Shown: in pieces, positions 45,033-54,082 of the stretch | Numbering within the stretch: the first letter of the stretch is position 1 | Layout of the letters: the number at the start of each line of letters is the position of its first letter | Source of the DNA: Flavobacteriaceae bacterium | GTDB lineage: Bacteria; Bacteroidota; Bacteroidia; Flavobacteriales; Flavobacteriaceae | Direction: 5' to 3' | DNA length: 64,000 bases | Assembly: GCA_031277535.1 (NCBI GenBank) | Contig: JAITMD010000003.1 | Location: 124,001 to 188,000 of the forward strand | Program-made: the position numbers and the translations under genes | Notes under the pieces: model-generated | Databases searched by the model: none | Told to the model about the DNA's origin: nothing | What the model saw: the letters and a program-made list of their open reading frames with translations, nothing else

Positions 45033-45896
45033 TTATTTTACTGTCTTTTTATTCTGATTGATTAATTTTAATTCTTCCGTTTGTTGTACATTAGAATCAA
45101 CAGGAGGTAAATTTTGATCTGTAAGTTTTGATTTAGCTTCTTTTTTCTTTTTATCAGTTGAAAAAGGAATAAGGTAGGTTAGAGTATAGTTAAAACCAAC
45201 ACCGATAGCACCACTATGTTTTTTCCCAAAACCAGGAATATATTGATTTTCGAAATCATTGGGTTGTTTTTGAGAAATCAATGCATTTAATCTTAAGGTG
45301 AATCCCATAAATACATCACTAAATATTCGAGTTTTTATTCCTGTAACAAATTCAATCCAATGAGCAGACAATCCACTATATGTTTTATTAATATTTATTT
45401 GATCTGTTGGGAAATATGGATTAGTAGTATAAGGTTTATACCAATCTAATGTTTGGCTAAAATTTGAATATCCATATCGACCACCTACATATAACATATC
45501 TTCTCTATCTAACCAATTTTCATATAAGTTGATATCTATACCAATACGTCCATAAGCTCCCTTAGCTGTATAACCAAATGTACTTTGACTACGACTTATT
45601 TTATCATGTCCAAATTCGGCAACTATATATCTGTTTTTTGTAATTCTATAATCACCAACTACTTCAAAACCTTGATATATATTGTCATATAAAGATCGTG
45701 TAATTTTGAATAAGTCCACTCCTATACGCAATCCATAACGTTGTGGATGAACAGGAGGAAAGGCAGGTGGATTTTTTTCAGTAGATGTTTCTGTTTTTGT
45801 TTCAATTACTATAGGTGTTTCTTGAGCAAATGATATTATAGTACTAAAACAGCAGATACTACTAATAATATATTTTAAAATGTGCTTTTTTCTCAT
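45033..45896 (-). CDS. DUF6048 family outer-membrane protein
   Basis: A 287-residue exported protein with signal peptide ending ISFAQ. The body is rich in alternating aromatic/polar beta strands (YGLRIGVDLFKITRSLYDN, GYTAKGAYGRIGIDINLYENW, FSDVFMGFTLRLN, GVGFNYTLTYLIPF), as in a small outer-membrane barrel, with a charged tail. This matches the DUF6048 family, which is usually paired with DUF6452 as here. The two genes overlap by 35 bases. The function is unknown. Confidence 0.82.
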   Translation of the reverse strand: MRKKHILKYIISSICCFSTIISFAQETPIVIETKTETSTEKNPPAFPPVHPQRYGLRIGVDLFKITRSLYDNIYQGFEVVGDYRITKNRYIVAEFGHDKISRSQSTFGYTAKGAYGRIGIDINLYENWLDREDMLYVGGRYGYSNFSQTLDWYKPYTTNPYFPTDQININKTYSGLSAHWIEFVTGIKTRIFSDVFMGFTLRLNALISQKQPNDFENQYIPGFGKKHSGAIGVGFNYTLTYLIPFSTDKKKKEAKSKLTDQNLPPVDSNVQQTEELKLINQNKKTVK

Positions 45897-46380
45897 CTGC
45901 TATTTCGTTTGTTTGTGTAATATAATGTTTTATCCAATTGCCTGTAAATATGTTTGCTTCTCCATTCAAAGTAGGTGAACTACCATCTTGTTTTAATGAA
46001 AAAGTAGATACATAGCCACAAGCTCTATTTAGGTAATGTGTATTGACAATATATTTGAATGTCAAAGTATCTTTGACGGTTATTGTTTGGTTATTTACAA
46101 TTTGAGAGGTCTGAAGTATCCAAGAAGTTTCAGGCTGATCTAACTTTAAAGGAAGTCGTAATTTATTACCACTGCTTCTAATTAGGTCTTTTTCCCTACC
46201 TGCAACATAAGCTTCTACTAAAGCAGTCTTTCCTATATTTTGATCATTATAATCATAAAACTCTATTAGAAAGCTTGGTGTAGTGGGTTCATCTTTACCA
46301 CATATATCGTCTTTTTCACAGGCTATAAAACCTAAAGTACTTAATAGGATTAAAGCAAAAGCACAAAGTGTTTTCTTCAT
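45862..46380 (-). CDS. DUF6452 family lipoprotein
   Basis: A 172-residue lipoprotein. The signal ends LSTLGFIAC, followed by EKDD, a K-(D/E)2 type surface signal. The mature part is beta-rich with conserved Cys (CGKDEPTTPS, NRACGYVSTF). Pairing with DUF6048 immediately downstream is characteristic of flavobacteria. TATTTTTG on the minus strand (46418-46411) is a candidate -7 box. The function is unknown; the two probably form an envelope complex. Confidence 0.8.
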   Translation of the reverse strand: MKKTLCAFALILLSTLGFIACEKDDICGKDEPTTPSFLIEFYDYNDQNIGKTALVEAYVAGREKDLIRSSGNKLRLPLKLDQPETSWILQTSQIVNNQTITVKDTLTFKYIVNTHYLNRACGYVSTFSLKQDGSSPTLNGEANIFTGNWIKHYITQTNEIADEKKAHFKIYY

Positions 46381-46847
46381 TGAATCGAATTATTATCTCA
46401 TTTAAAAAGTCAAAAATACTAAAACTAATTTGAAGTTGAATAAAAACTACTTAGGTTGTTTTTATATGTATTAAGTACTTTATAAGAAGTAGATTGTTAA
46501 TACACTGTTGAATAGAGGTATATGATTTAAAGTCTTTTTTTGTAGAAGTGTTGTTATTGGTAAAGATATTTTAGGGGAAGTAGATTAAAAATTAAGAAAT
46601 ATGTTAAAGCTTATAACATTATTATAGATTTTGAAGTTGTGTTTTTTGATATTTTGAGGATTAGTATGATTGTTTTAATTATAAAATGTAAATAAGGGGT
46701 GTTAGTGTTGAGTTATTGTTTTTTTGGTATAATTGTTTTTTATTATATTGTTTTTAATGATAAAATAAGGGTAAAGTTTTTGTTTTTTAGCTTTTTGTGT
46801 AAAAATATGATTATGTTTACTAAAGTAATGAAATTAAAGTTTGAAAG
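46381..46847. other. 467-base T-rich intergenic region
   Basis: No open frame with protein-like content. The plus strand is strongly T/G-rich between 46,500 and 46,800, with ATTGTTTTT three times (46715, 46732, 46747). Immediately before the first 66-residue gene lies TGATTATGTTTACTA (46808-46822), also present upstream of the second copy. Confidence 0.5.
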
Positions 46848-47048
46848 ATGAAAACGAGAGCAATGTTTAATTTTACAAAAACTGTACTTGAAAATGTAAG
46901 TTTTGAACCTAAATTATTTTATAAAGAAATAAGAAAAGCTATAAAGCAATTGGTTCCTTATGATGTTGATGAATTGAATAAATGGGTAAGTGAATATGTT
47001 CAAGGAAGACCAGAATTAGAAGATTCTTTAGAATTGTTTAATGTATAA
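46848..47048 (+). CDS. 66-residue protein of unknown function, copy 1
   Basis: A small cytoplasmic, mostly helical protein with no signal or membrane span. It shares an almost colinear sequence with copies at 47322 and 59613. The conserved pattern is MF-x4-x-LENVSF-(D/E)P-x-LFYKE, then KAI-x2-L-x-PYDV, L-x-KWV, YV-x3-PEL-x2-SL. I recognise this as a hypothetical family recurring in flavobacteria, without known function. It has an isolated gene with a 467-base AT-rich leader. The ATG lies about 26 bases after the shared motif TGATTATGTTTACTA. Confidence 0.85.
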   Translation: MKTRAMFNFTKTVLENVSFEPKLFYKEIRKAIKQLVPYDVDELNKWVSEYVQGRPELEDSLELFNV

Positions 47049-47321
47049 TTAGAGTTATATAGATCTATGTTTTTTATTATAGAAAAGACGTGAAGAATAA
47101 TTTGAATTTTATATGTTAAGAGCTTAGATTAAGTGATTGTTGAATTTTGTTGTAGAAAAAACAGTATTATTCTTTTTAGATAGGAATAATTTATCAAAAG
47201 TAATTGATTGCTGATAATGCAATATTTATTATTAAAATTGTATTAAAGTATTAGAAATAAACTGATTTTAATAAAATTATTGATTATGTTTACTATGTAG
47301 TAAAGACAAAGAGTTAGAATT

Positions 47322-47522
47322 ATGAAAACAAGATTAATGTTTGATTTCGCAAGAACTATTCTTGAGAATGTCAGTTTTGATCCAAAGTTATTTTATAAAG
47401 AACTTGAGAAAGCAATAAATCATTTATTGCCTTATGATGTGGAACAATTGGCAAAATGGGTAAGTGGGTATGTCCAAGAAAAACCTGAATTACACAATTC
47501 TTTAGAATTAATTAATGCATAA
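47322..47522 (+). CDS. 66-residue protein of unknown function, copy 2
   Basis: Second copy, again exactly 66 residues (MKTRLMFDFARTILENVSFD...). It shares about 48 of 66 residues with copy 3 and somewhat fewer with copy 1 by hand comparison. It sits 273 bases after copy 1 in tandem, and carries the same upstream TGATTATGTTTACTA (47280-47294). Closed by a strong terminator at 47533-47557. The conserved Trp (KWV), PYDV and LFYKE suggest a compact helical fold that binds a partner. No function can be assigned. Confidence 0.85.
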   Translation: MKTRLMFDFARTILENVSFDPKLFYKELEKAINHLLPYDVEQLAKWVSGYVQEKPELHNSLELINA

Positions 47523-47532
47523 CATAGTTGAG

Positions 47533-47557
47533 GCGCTCTAATAGAGCGCTTTTTTTA
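47533..47557 (+). terminator. Terminator after 66-residue gene copy 2
   Basis: GCGCTCT / AGAGCGC with loop AAT, followed by eight T. Confidence 0.85.
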
Positions 47558-47645
47558 TGTGATATATTGCTTTTTGATATAATCTTGATAAGTAAGAACC
47601 TCTGGTTTTAATAATTACAGAGGATTTTTTAATATGAATGTTTGA

Positions 47646-50600
47646 TTATGAGTTGGATGGGTTAAATTTAATGCGATGACGTGGTAAATTAATTTCAGAA
47701 GCTTTTGGATAAGGCAGACGATTAGTCATACTAATATCTACCTTTATATTTTGATTTGTTTTTTGAGAATTCTCATCTTTGTAATGATAACGAGGATCAG
47801 AAATAAAAGGAAGTTTAGCCATTTTTATTATTTGTACAGTAGGAAAATGGTATTCTACTTCTACAATTCCTAATAGAAGATAACAACCCCCTCCTAAAAA
47901 GGGATAATCTTTTAAAGATTCTGGGAAGTGTATTGTATCAAAATAATTACCTGCATAATCAATCCAAGTACCAAAATACATACTCCCACGAGTGGTAGGG
48001 ACATGTTTTTGAGCAATGAGGTATCCTAACATTCTAACTGTTTTTTTATGATGATTAACCAGGTCTGTAACCATAATATCACCTCTAAAAGTTGTTTTTA
48101 ATAAATCGAAAGGAGAACAAGAAACACAAAATCCTAAAAGTTCTATTTCATCAAAAGCATCTTCAAAAATAGAACGCTCTAATAGAGGAAAGGTATATTC
48201 TTGTATAGGTTCTTGTAATAAAGTTGGGGTGTTGTCTACTTTGTATTTCAATAAAATTAAACGTGCTTGTATGAGTAGTTCGTTTTTTTGTTTGCCGGTA
48301 CAAGTAAAAGCCCCAATAAATATGAGATTTTGTAAAGATTCTAAACCAATAGAGATACGTTGTATAAAATCTGCAATGGAAAGATATGGTCCATATTCGT
48401 ATCTGTTTTGTACAATTGTATGTAATAATTCGGTATTAATACCTTGTATAAGCATTAAGCCTAAGTATAGATTTTTATCAATTAAAGTTGTTTCAAAATT
48501 GCTATTATTAATACAAGGAGTATGTACAATTGCTCCTGTCATTTTGGCTTCATGAATATAAACTTCCGTTCTGTAAAAACCACCTTGATTATTAATTACG
48601 GCAGTAATAAATTCTAAAGGGTAATAAGTTTTTAGATATAAACTTTGATAACTTTCAATAGCATAAGATGCAGAATGTGCTTTACAGAACGAATAACCTG
48701 CAAATGATTCTATTTGTCTATATATCTCTTCACTCAACTGTAGCGGATGACCTTGTTTTTTGCAAGATTGAAAAAAGCGTTCTCGAACAGCGTGTAATAT
48801 TGTTTTTGAACGTGTTTTTCCACTCATTGCACGACGAAGAATATCACCATCTGTGGCAGGTAGTCCTCCATAGTGTAAGGCTATTTTAATTACATCTTCT
48901 TGATAAACCATGATGCCATATGTTTCGTGTAATTGTTCTTCAAATACAGAATGGAAATATTCAAAATTTTTTTGGTTATTGTGTCTATAAATATATTCTT
49001 GCATCATACCACTTTGAGCTACTCCAGGACGAATAATAGATGATGCAGCTACTAATATTTTATAGTTGTTACATTTTAGTCGCCTCAATAGACCACGCAT
49101 AGCTGGACTCTCAATATAAAAACATCCTATTGTATTGCCTATTTGTAGTTGATTATTACATTCGATTTCATCTTTCGATATGATAATATCTCTGATATTT
49201 ACATTTATATGCTGATTTTTTTGAATAAGTTCTACTGCCTCTTCAATATGACCTATTCCACGTTGACTTAGAATATCAAATTTATCAAAACCAATATCTT
49301 CAGCTACGTGCATATCAAATTGTGTAACTGCAAATCCTTTTGGAGGATAGTCTAAAGCAGTGTAATTTGTGATAGGATCTTCAGATATAAGAACACCACA
49401 AGGATGCATTGTACGTTGATTAGGAAAACCTTCTAACATTTGTCCAAATAGATGAATGTTTTGAACAATAGTATCGATATTATGTCGTTCAGGAAAATTA
49501 TTAGTTAGATTGTCTAATTCTTCTTTTGGGAGACCATACACTTTTCCAATTTCACGAATGATTGAACGATATTTAAAGGTTGACATTGCACCACAAAATG
49601 CTACATATTCTTTACCATAACGATCAAATATATATTTTAATATGGTATCACGATCTTTCCAAGACCAGTCAATATCAAAATCAGGAGGAGAATTTCTATT
49701 TTTGTTCAAAAAGCGTTCAAAGTATAAATCTAATTCTAAAGGACAGACATTAGTGATCCCTAAACAATAACCAACTATACTGTTTGCACCACTACCACGG
49801 CCGATATGCATAAAACCTTGATTATTACTGTGTTGAATAATATCCCAAGTGATGAGAAAATAACCAGAAAAATTTAATTCATCAATAACTTTTAATTCTT
49901 TAGCTAATCTTTCTTGTGCTGCTAAATGATTTTTTCCATAAATACGAAGCATTCCTTCCGATGCCAGTTTTTTTAATAGATGATAATCTGTTTTTTTATT
50001 TTGAGTAAAGAATTGTTTGTTTTTTGGTTTTTTAAAGTCAAAATTATAATTACATTGAGTTATAAGAGTCATTGTATTGGTTATAATTTCAGGATATGCA
50101 TTGAAGGATTGTAGAAGTTGTTCTTCAGAAATAAATACATCATCTATCGTAGCACAATCGGTATCATTTAGTTTAGAGAGTAAAATGTTTTGATCAATCG
50201 CACGTAGAATTCGGTGTAGTTGGTACTCTTGTTCATTTAGGTGATTTACCGTCTGTAATACTACCATCTTGTGTTTTAAATGATGATATTTTGATTGATA
50301 GAGCAGTGGTACTTGTTTTCGGGTTACACCTATGTATTCCCATTTTTCTAAATTTGTATAATTTGTGCTTAAAGGGTAAATAACTATAGTATTTTCAAAT
50401 TTAGGAGCTCTATCTGGTATGGGAGTATGTGTTTCATTATGATATGTTAGCCACTGATTAATTTCTTCCATTCCCATTTTATTTTGAGCTAATGCAATGT
50501 ATCGAAGATGATTGTCTTGTCGGAATTCTATACCTACAATTGGTTTTATATTAGCTTTAGTACATTCTTGTATAAAGTCATATACGCCGTTAGAGGCATT

Positions 50601-50714
50601 AATATCAGTCAAGGCTATTGTTGTTATTTGTTGTTGTTGTGCTATAGATATTAATTGATCTAAAGGAATAGTTCCATAGCGCAAACTGTAGAATGAATGA
50701 CAATTAAGATACAT
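47646..50714 (-). CDS. DNA polymerase III alpha subunit, error-prone (DnaE2/ImuC-like)
   Basis: A C-family DNA polymerase of 1022 residues, much shorter than the replicative DnaE (about 1450-1500 in this phylum). The N-terminal PHP domain begins NCHSFYSLRYGTIPLDQLI with TDINASNGVYDF. The polymerase aspartates are in PPDFDIDWSWKDRD and related segments, then a helix-hairpin-helix and an OB-like end. It is encoded 31 bases downstream of a Y-family polymerase and controlled by a divergent LexA-like repressor. That arrangement is the signature of a damage-inducible mutagenesis module. The PHP domain looks divergent; whether it still has exonuclease activity is not clear. Confidence 0.88.
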   Translation of the reverse strand: MYLNCHSFYSLRYGTIPLDQLISIAQQQQITTIALTDINASNGVYDFIQECTKANIKPIVGIEFRQDNHLRYIALAQNKMGMEEINQWLTYHNETHTPIPDRAPKFENTIVIYPLSTNYTNLEKWEYIGVTRKQVPLLYQSKYHHLKHKMVVLQTVNHLNEQEYQLHRILRAIDQNILLSKLNDTDCATIDDVFISEEQLLQSFNAYPEIITNTMTLITQCNYNFDFKKPKNKQFFTQNKKTDYHLLKKLASEGMLRIYGKNHLAAQERLAKELKVIDELNFSGYFLITWDIIQHSNNQGFMHIGRGSGANSIVGYCLGITNVCPLELDLYFERFLNKNRNSPPDFDIDWSWKDRDTILKYIFDRYGKEYVAFCGAMSTFKYRSIIREIGKVYGLPKEELDNLTNNFPERHNIDTIVQNIHLFGQMLEGFPNQRTMHPCGVLISEDPITNYTALDYPPKGFAVTQFDMHVAEDIGFDKFDILSQRGIGHIEEAVELIQKNQHINVNIRDIIISKDEIECNNQLQIGNTIGCFYIESPAMRGLLRRLKCNNYKILVAASSIIRPGVAQSGMMQEYIYRHNNQKNFEYFHSVFEEQLHETYGIMVYQEDVIKIALHYGGLPATDGDILRRAMSGKTRSKTILHAVRERFFQSCKKQGHPLQLSEEIYRQIESFAGYSFCKAHSASYAIESYQSLYLKTYYPLEFITAVINNQGGFYRTEVYIHEAKMTGAIVHTPCINNSNFETTLIDKNLYLGLMLIQGINTELLHTIVQNRYEYGPYLSIADFIQRISIGLESLQNLIFIGAFTCTGKQKNELLIQARLILLKYKVDNTPTLLQEPIQEYTFPLLERSIFEDAFDEIELLGFCVSCSPFDLLKTTFRGDIMVTDLVNHHKKTVRMLGYLIAQKHVPTTRGSMYFGTWIDYAGNYFDTIHFPESLKDYPFLGGGCYLLLGIVEVEYHFPTVQIIKMAKLPFISDPRYHYKDENSQKTNQNIKVDISMTNRLPYPKASEINLPRHRIKFNPSNS

Positions 50715-50745
50715 GAGTGTTAAGATTATTAAATGTAAAAAAGAA

Positions 50746-51903
50746 CTATTTATGTTTTGTTTTTAGAAAGGCTCCTGAACAGCGTGCTACAGCATCTATA
50801 CCAAATCGTTTTTTCATTTTATCCATTGCTTGATATAAGGCAATCATTTCTTCAGTATCTTCAAATAAATTCATTTGATAAGTCCCTCTAACTAATCCAC
50901 TGAATTGAATACCTATAAGACGTAAACGCATTCTACGTTGGTAGAGTTTGTCAAATAATTCAAAAGTAATTTTACTTAAGATATGGTCTGCAGAGGTATA
51001 TGCTATTTTAGATTGTTTAGTTTCGGTATCGAAATTAGCATATCGTATTTTTAATGTTACTATGGAGGTAAGCCACTCTTCTGAACGTAATTGAAAAGAG
51101 AGTTTTTCTATCATTCCAATTAACAACGCTTTTAATATAGGGATATCGATTGTATCTTGATCAAAGGTGTGTTCTGTAGAAATAGACTTGCGCTCTCTAT
51201 AAGGTTCTACAGGAGATAGATCTATACCATTTGCTTTTTTCCATAATTCTAAGCCATTTTTTCCCAACATCTGTTGTAATATTTGTACAGGCATTTCTGA
51301 AAGTGTTTGGATATTTCGAATACCTATACGAGAAAGAGTAGTATAAGTAACTTCTCCAAGCATTGGTATTTTACGTATAGAAAGTGGATTTAAGAAAGGT
51401 TTTACTTCAGTCAAAGGTAAAGTTAAAGCTCCTTGTGGTTTGATTTCTCCTGTCCCTATTTTAGATACGGTTTTGTTGATGGATAAAGTATAACTTAATG
51501 GTAACCCTGTTTCTTTTTGAATGGAATGAGCTAATTCTTTTGTCCATAAATTTGAACCAAAAAAGCGATCCATACCAGTTAAATCAAGATAAAATTCATC
51601 GATACTCGCTTTTTCCATTATAGGAGCTTTTTCAGTAATTATATCTGTTACTATATGTGACATTTTAGAGTAAAGTTGCATATCTCCTTTGATTATTTTT
51701 GCCTGTGGACATAATCGAATAGCCATACGAATAGGCATGGCTGCACGTACTCCATAATAACGAGCTTCGTAAGAACAGCTTGAAACAACTCCTCTATCAC
51801 CTCCTCCAATTATTATAGGGAGATTATTTAATGATGAGTTTATTAAACGTTCACAAGAAACAAAAAAGGTATCTAAGTCTAAATGTACAATCGCTCTTTC
51901 CAT
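50746..51903 (-). CDS. Y-family DNA polymerase (DinB/Pol IV-like)
   Basis: A translesion polymerase, 385 residues from ATG at 51903 (MERAIVHLDLDTFFVSCE). The frame open to 51987 would overlap the divergent promoter and is not used. Catalytic acids: D9 in HLDLDTFF and the SIDEFYLDL motif. A palm/fingers region is followed by a little-finger domain from about 240. The C-terminus MNLFEDTEEMIALYQAMDKMKKRFG includes NLFED, which looks like a beta-clamp-binding QxxLF-type peptide (QMNLF). It is the first gene of an operon with the DnaE-like polymerase. Expression is probably repressed by the adjacent LexA-like protein. Confidence 0.9.
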   Translation of the reverse strand: MERAIVHLDLDTFFVSCERLINSSLNNLPIIIGGGDRGVVSSCSYEARYYGVRAAMPIRMAIRLCPQAKIIKGDMQLYSKMSHIVTDIITEKAPIMEKASIDEFYLDLTGMDRFFGSNLWTKELAHSIQKETGLPLSYTLSINKTVSKIGTGEIKPQGALTLPLTEVKPFLNPLSIRKIPMLGEVTYTTLSRIGIRNIQTLSEMPVQILQQMLGKNGLELWKKANGIDLSPVEPYRERKSISTEHTFDQDTIDIPILKALLIGMIEKLSFQLRSEEWLTSIVTLKIRYANFDTETKQSKIAYTSADHILSKITFELFDKLYQRRMRLRLIGIQFSGLVRGTYQMNLFEDTEEMIALYQAMDKMKKRFGIDAVARCSGAFLKTKHK

Positions 51904-51935
51904 ACATAGTAAAGATGAAATATTTAAGACGAAAT

Positions 51936-51952
51936 TACTATATATGTTAGCA
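51936..51952. promoter_or_regulatory. Operator candidate 1 of the mutagenesis module
   Basis: TACTAT-N5-TTAGCA, a two-mismatch version of the perfect site at 51970-51986. It overlaps TAATTTCG on the minus strand (51937-51930), a one-mismatch -7 box for the polymerase operon. Confidence 0.45.
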
Positions 51953-51960
51953 TTGTTTTG

Positions 51961-51968
51961 TATATTTG
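51961..51968 (+). promoter_or_regulatory. -7 box of the LexA-like repressor gene
   Basis: TATATTTG, an exact consensus match, 20 bases before the chosen ATG (51989). There is no clear TTG at 17-23 bases upstream. It rules out the longer start at 51944. Confidence 0.5.
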
Positions 51969-51969
51969 A

Positions 51970-51986
51970 TGCTATAAATAATAGCA
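51970..51986. promoter_or_regulatory. Operator candidate 2 of the mutagenesis module
   Basis: TGCTAT-N5-ATAGCA, a perfect inverted repeat between the -7 box and the ATG of the repressor gene. It lies 34 bases (about three helical turns) from operator candidate 1. Confidence 0.5.
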
Positions 51987-51988
51987 AA

Positions 51989-52756
51989 ATGACATTTTTA
52001 TCGGATAATATTAGGTATTTGCGAGCTCAGAAGCTGATGTCTCAACAAAAAGTAGCTGATGAGTTATTAATTACTCGTGCTCGTTATTCAAAATATGAAG
52101 AAGGAGCTTCAGAACCACCTTTAGATGTATTGTTACGCATATCAAGATTTTTTCATGTAAGTGTAGACTTAATGATTTCAGTTGATTTAAGAAAAGTACC
52201 AATGCAAGATTTACTGAAATTGGAAGATAATCGTATTCTTTTGCCTATTATGGTAGACCCAAATGGGAATAATTTTATTGAAATTATTCCACATAAAGCT
52301 CGTGCAGGTTATTTAACCGGGTATGCTGATCCAGAATTTATTCAAAACTTAGATCAAATTTCTTTACCATTTTTAAAAGAAGGAAAGTATAGAGCTTTTC
52401 CTATAGAAGGAGATTCTATGCCTCCACATCAGGAAGGATCGTTTATTATAGGAAGCTATATTGAGCGATTAGACTATATGAGAAATGGACATACTTATAT
52501 CATTATTACGGCTAATGAGGGGGTGGTGTACAAACGAGTGTATAGAATAGATGCTGAAACTTTAGAATTACATTCTGACAACACTTTTTATGCTCCTTAT
52601 CAAATAAAAGCATATGATATATTAGAAATATGGGAATATGCAAGTAGTATTGCAACAGAAGAATTTAAGCCAGAAGATTTAGTTGAACCAGATACAAAAG
52701 CAATGTTTCAAGAAATAAGACATATGCTTGGAGAGGTTATAAAAAAGGTCAAGTAA
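51989..52756 (+). CDS. LexA-like self-cleaving repressor (HTH-XRE plus S24 peptidase)
   Basis: 255 residues from ATG at 51989. The N-terminal XRE-type HTH (about 5-60) contains MSQQKVADELLITRARYSKYEEG. The autoproteolysis site is Ala106-Gly107 in KARAGYL. The S24 catalytic dyad is Ser143 (EGDSMPP) and Lys182 (VVYKRVY). With the HTH of phage CI type rather than the LexA winged helix, this is the Bacteroidetes-style SOS repressor that sits divergently from translesion polymerases. Damage-activated RecA would trigger cleavage and derepress both the polymerases and itself. The role is inferred from order and motifs. Confidence 0.9.
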   Translation: MTFLSDNIRYLRAQKLMSQQKVADELLITRARYSKYEEGASEPPLDVLLRISRFFHVSVDLMISVDLRKVPMQDLLKLEDNRILLPIMVDPNGNNFIEIIPHKARAGYLTGYADPEFIQNLDQISLPFLKEGKYRAFPIEGDSMPPHQEGSFIIGSYIERLDYMRNGHTYIIITANEGVVYKRVYRIDAETLELHSDNTFYAPYQIKAYDILEIWEYASSIATEEFKPEDLVEPDTKAMFQEIRHMLGEVIKKVK

Positions 52757-52775
52757 CAGTTGGTTTTATTTTAAG

Positions 52776-52815
52776 AAATAGGGACTGTTTTAATTAAGCA
52801 GTCCCTATTTTTATT
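52776..52815. terminator. Bidirectional terminator
   Basis: AAATAGGGACTG / CAGTCCCTATTT (52776-52810) with an 11-base loop, between convergent genes, T-rich on both sides. Confidence 0.8.
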
Positions 52816-53879
52816 TATCGATTGATATCAATAAGAATTTTTACTTGTTCAGGATTGTTTACCAAAGCTTCAAAACCATTAGGAACAATTTCTTCTAAAC
52901 TAATTTTGTTTGTTACTAATTTTTCTACTTCCATACGTCCAGAATCAATTAAAGAGATTACTTGAGGAAATATATTTCTATAAGCAATAACTCCTTTTAC
53001 TGTAATTTCTCTTAATACTTGATCTAATGCATTATGTACGATTGGTTTTCCAAATAGAGCAACTAAAACAGCTGTTCCTCCATTACGAGTAGAAGCAATA
53101 CCTGTATCATATGAAGCTTGTACTCCTGCACAATCTAAAAATACATTTACTCCTAATCCATTTGTCAATGCTTTAATTTTTATAGGCAAGTCTTTTTCAG
53201 TAGCATTAAATATATGAGTAGCACCAATTTCACGAGCTTTTTCTAAGCGTTTTTCGGCCACATCTGTTACTATTACTGTAGAAGCTCCAGCTGCAAGGGC
53301 TGCTTGTGCACATAAAAGACCAATTGGACCTGCTCCAGAGACTAATACAGATTGCCCTACTTTTAATCCACTTTGTAAGACGGAATATACTGCTACTGCT
53401 GCAGGTTCTACTAAAGCTCCCTGTTCAAAAGACATAGTATCTGGTATTTTGTGAATCATATAGTCTTCCACTACTACATATTTTGCAAATCCACCATTTC
53501 CTGCAAGGCCAATAAAACCAAGATGCTCTCCTAAGTTATATTCTCCTGATGTAACAAAAGGACTATCAAAGTTTTTGTAAATAGGTTCTACTACTACACG
53601 ATCACCTACTTTTATATGTGAAACATTGTCTCCAATTTCTTCAACGATACCAGAAAACTCATGACCTAAAGTGGTTACACCCTGATGACCATTCAATGGA
53701 TAAGGTTGATCTACAGGAATAAGTTGAGGGCCATGTACATATTCATGTAAATCAGAACCACAGATACCAGCATATTGTACTGCAATTTTCACTTGTCCTT
53801 TAGCAGGTGAAGGAATTTCTATTTGTTCTACTCGAATATCTTTAGCTGCATACCAGCGAGCTGCTTTCATTGTAGTCAT
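52815..53879 (-). CDS. Zinc-dependent medium-chain dehydrogenase, 2,3-butanediol-dehydrogenase-like
   Basis: NAD(P)-dependent alcohol dehydrogenase of 354 residues. Catalytic zinc ligands are Cys40 (AGICGSDLHEY) and His73-Glu74 (GHEFSG). Rossmann motif GAGPIGLL is at about 183. The overall pattern, including GPQLIPVDQPYPLNG and EHLGFIGLAGNGGFAKY, is that of Bacillus BdhA-type 2,3-butanediol dehydrogenases. The structural-zinc loop (about 100-117) has none of the four cysteines that BdhA carries, so the second zinc is lost. Position 1 or 4 (both Met) may start. A palindrome lies upstream (53908-53926). Confidence 0.85.
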   Translation of the reverse strand: MTTMKAARWYAAKDIRVEQIEIPSPAKGQVKIAVQYAGICGSDLHEYVHGPQLIPVDQPYPLNGHQGVTTLGHEFSGIVEEIGDNVSHIKVGDRVVVEPIYKNFDSPFVTSGEYNLGEHLGFIGLAGNGGFAKYVVVEDYMIHKIPDTMSFEQGALVEPAAVAVYSVLQSGLKVGQSVLVSGAGPIGLLCAQAALAAGASTVIVTDVAEKRLEKAREIGATHIFNATEKDLPIKIKALTNGLGVNVFLDCAGVQASYDTGIASTRNGGTAVLVALFGKPIVHNALDQVLREITVKGVIAYRNIFPQVISLIDSGRMEVEKLVTNKISLEEIVPNGFEALVNNPEQVKILIDINR

Positions 53880-53907
53880 AACTTTTTGTTTTTATTTGTT
53901 ACTCTTA

Positions 53908-53926
53908 AAGATAAAGAATTTATCTT
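53908..53926. promoter_or_regulatory. Palindrome upstream of the dehydrogenase gene
   Basis: AAGATAAA-GAA-TTTATCTT, with perfect 8-bp arms, 29 bases before the dehydrogenase start. A direct copy of its left half (AAGATAAAGAAT) begins at 53990. It may be an operator. Confidence 0.4.
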
Positions 53927-54082
53927 CATATTTTCTCATATTGTAGTGTGTTTAACGCTTTATATGATATAGCTTAACATTGTTTTTTTAAGATAAAGAA
54001 TGAGAAATTATATTGGGAAATAATTAAGGAGTTAGTTTTAGCAATTTTAGTACTTTGTGCTCATTATATAAAAGAGACATAA

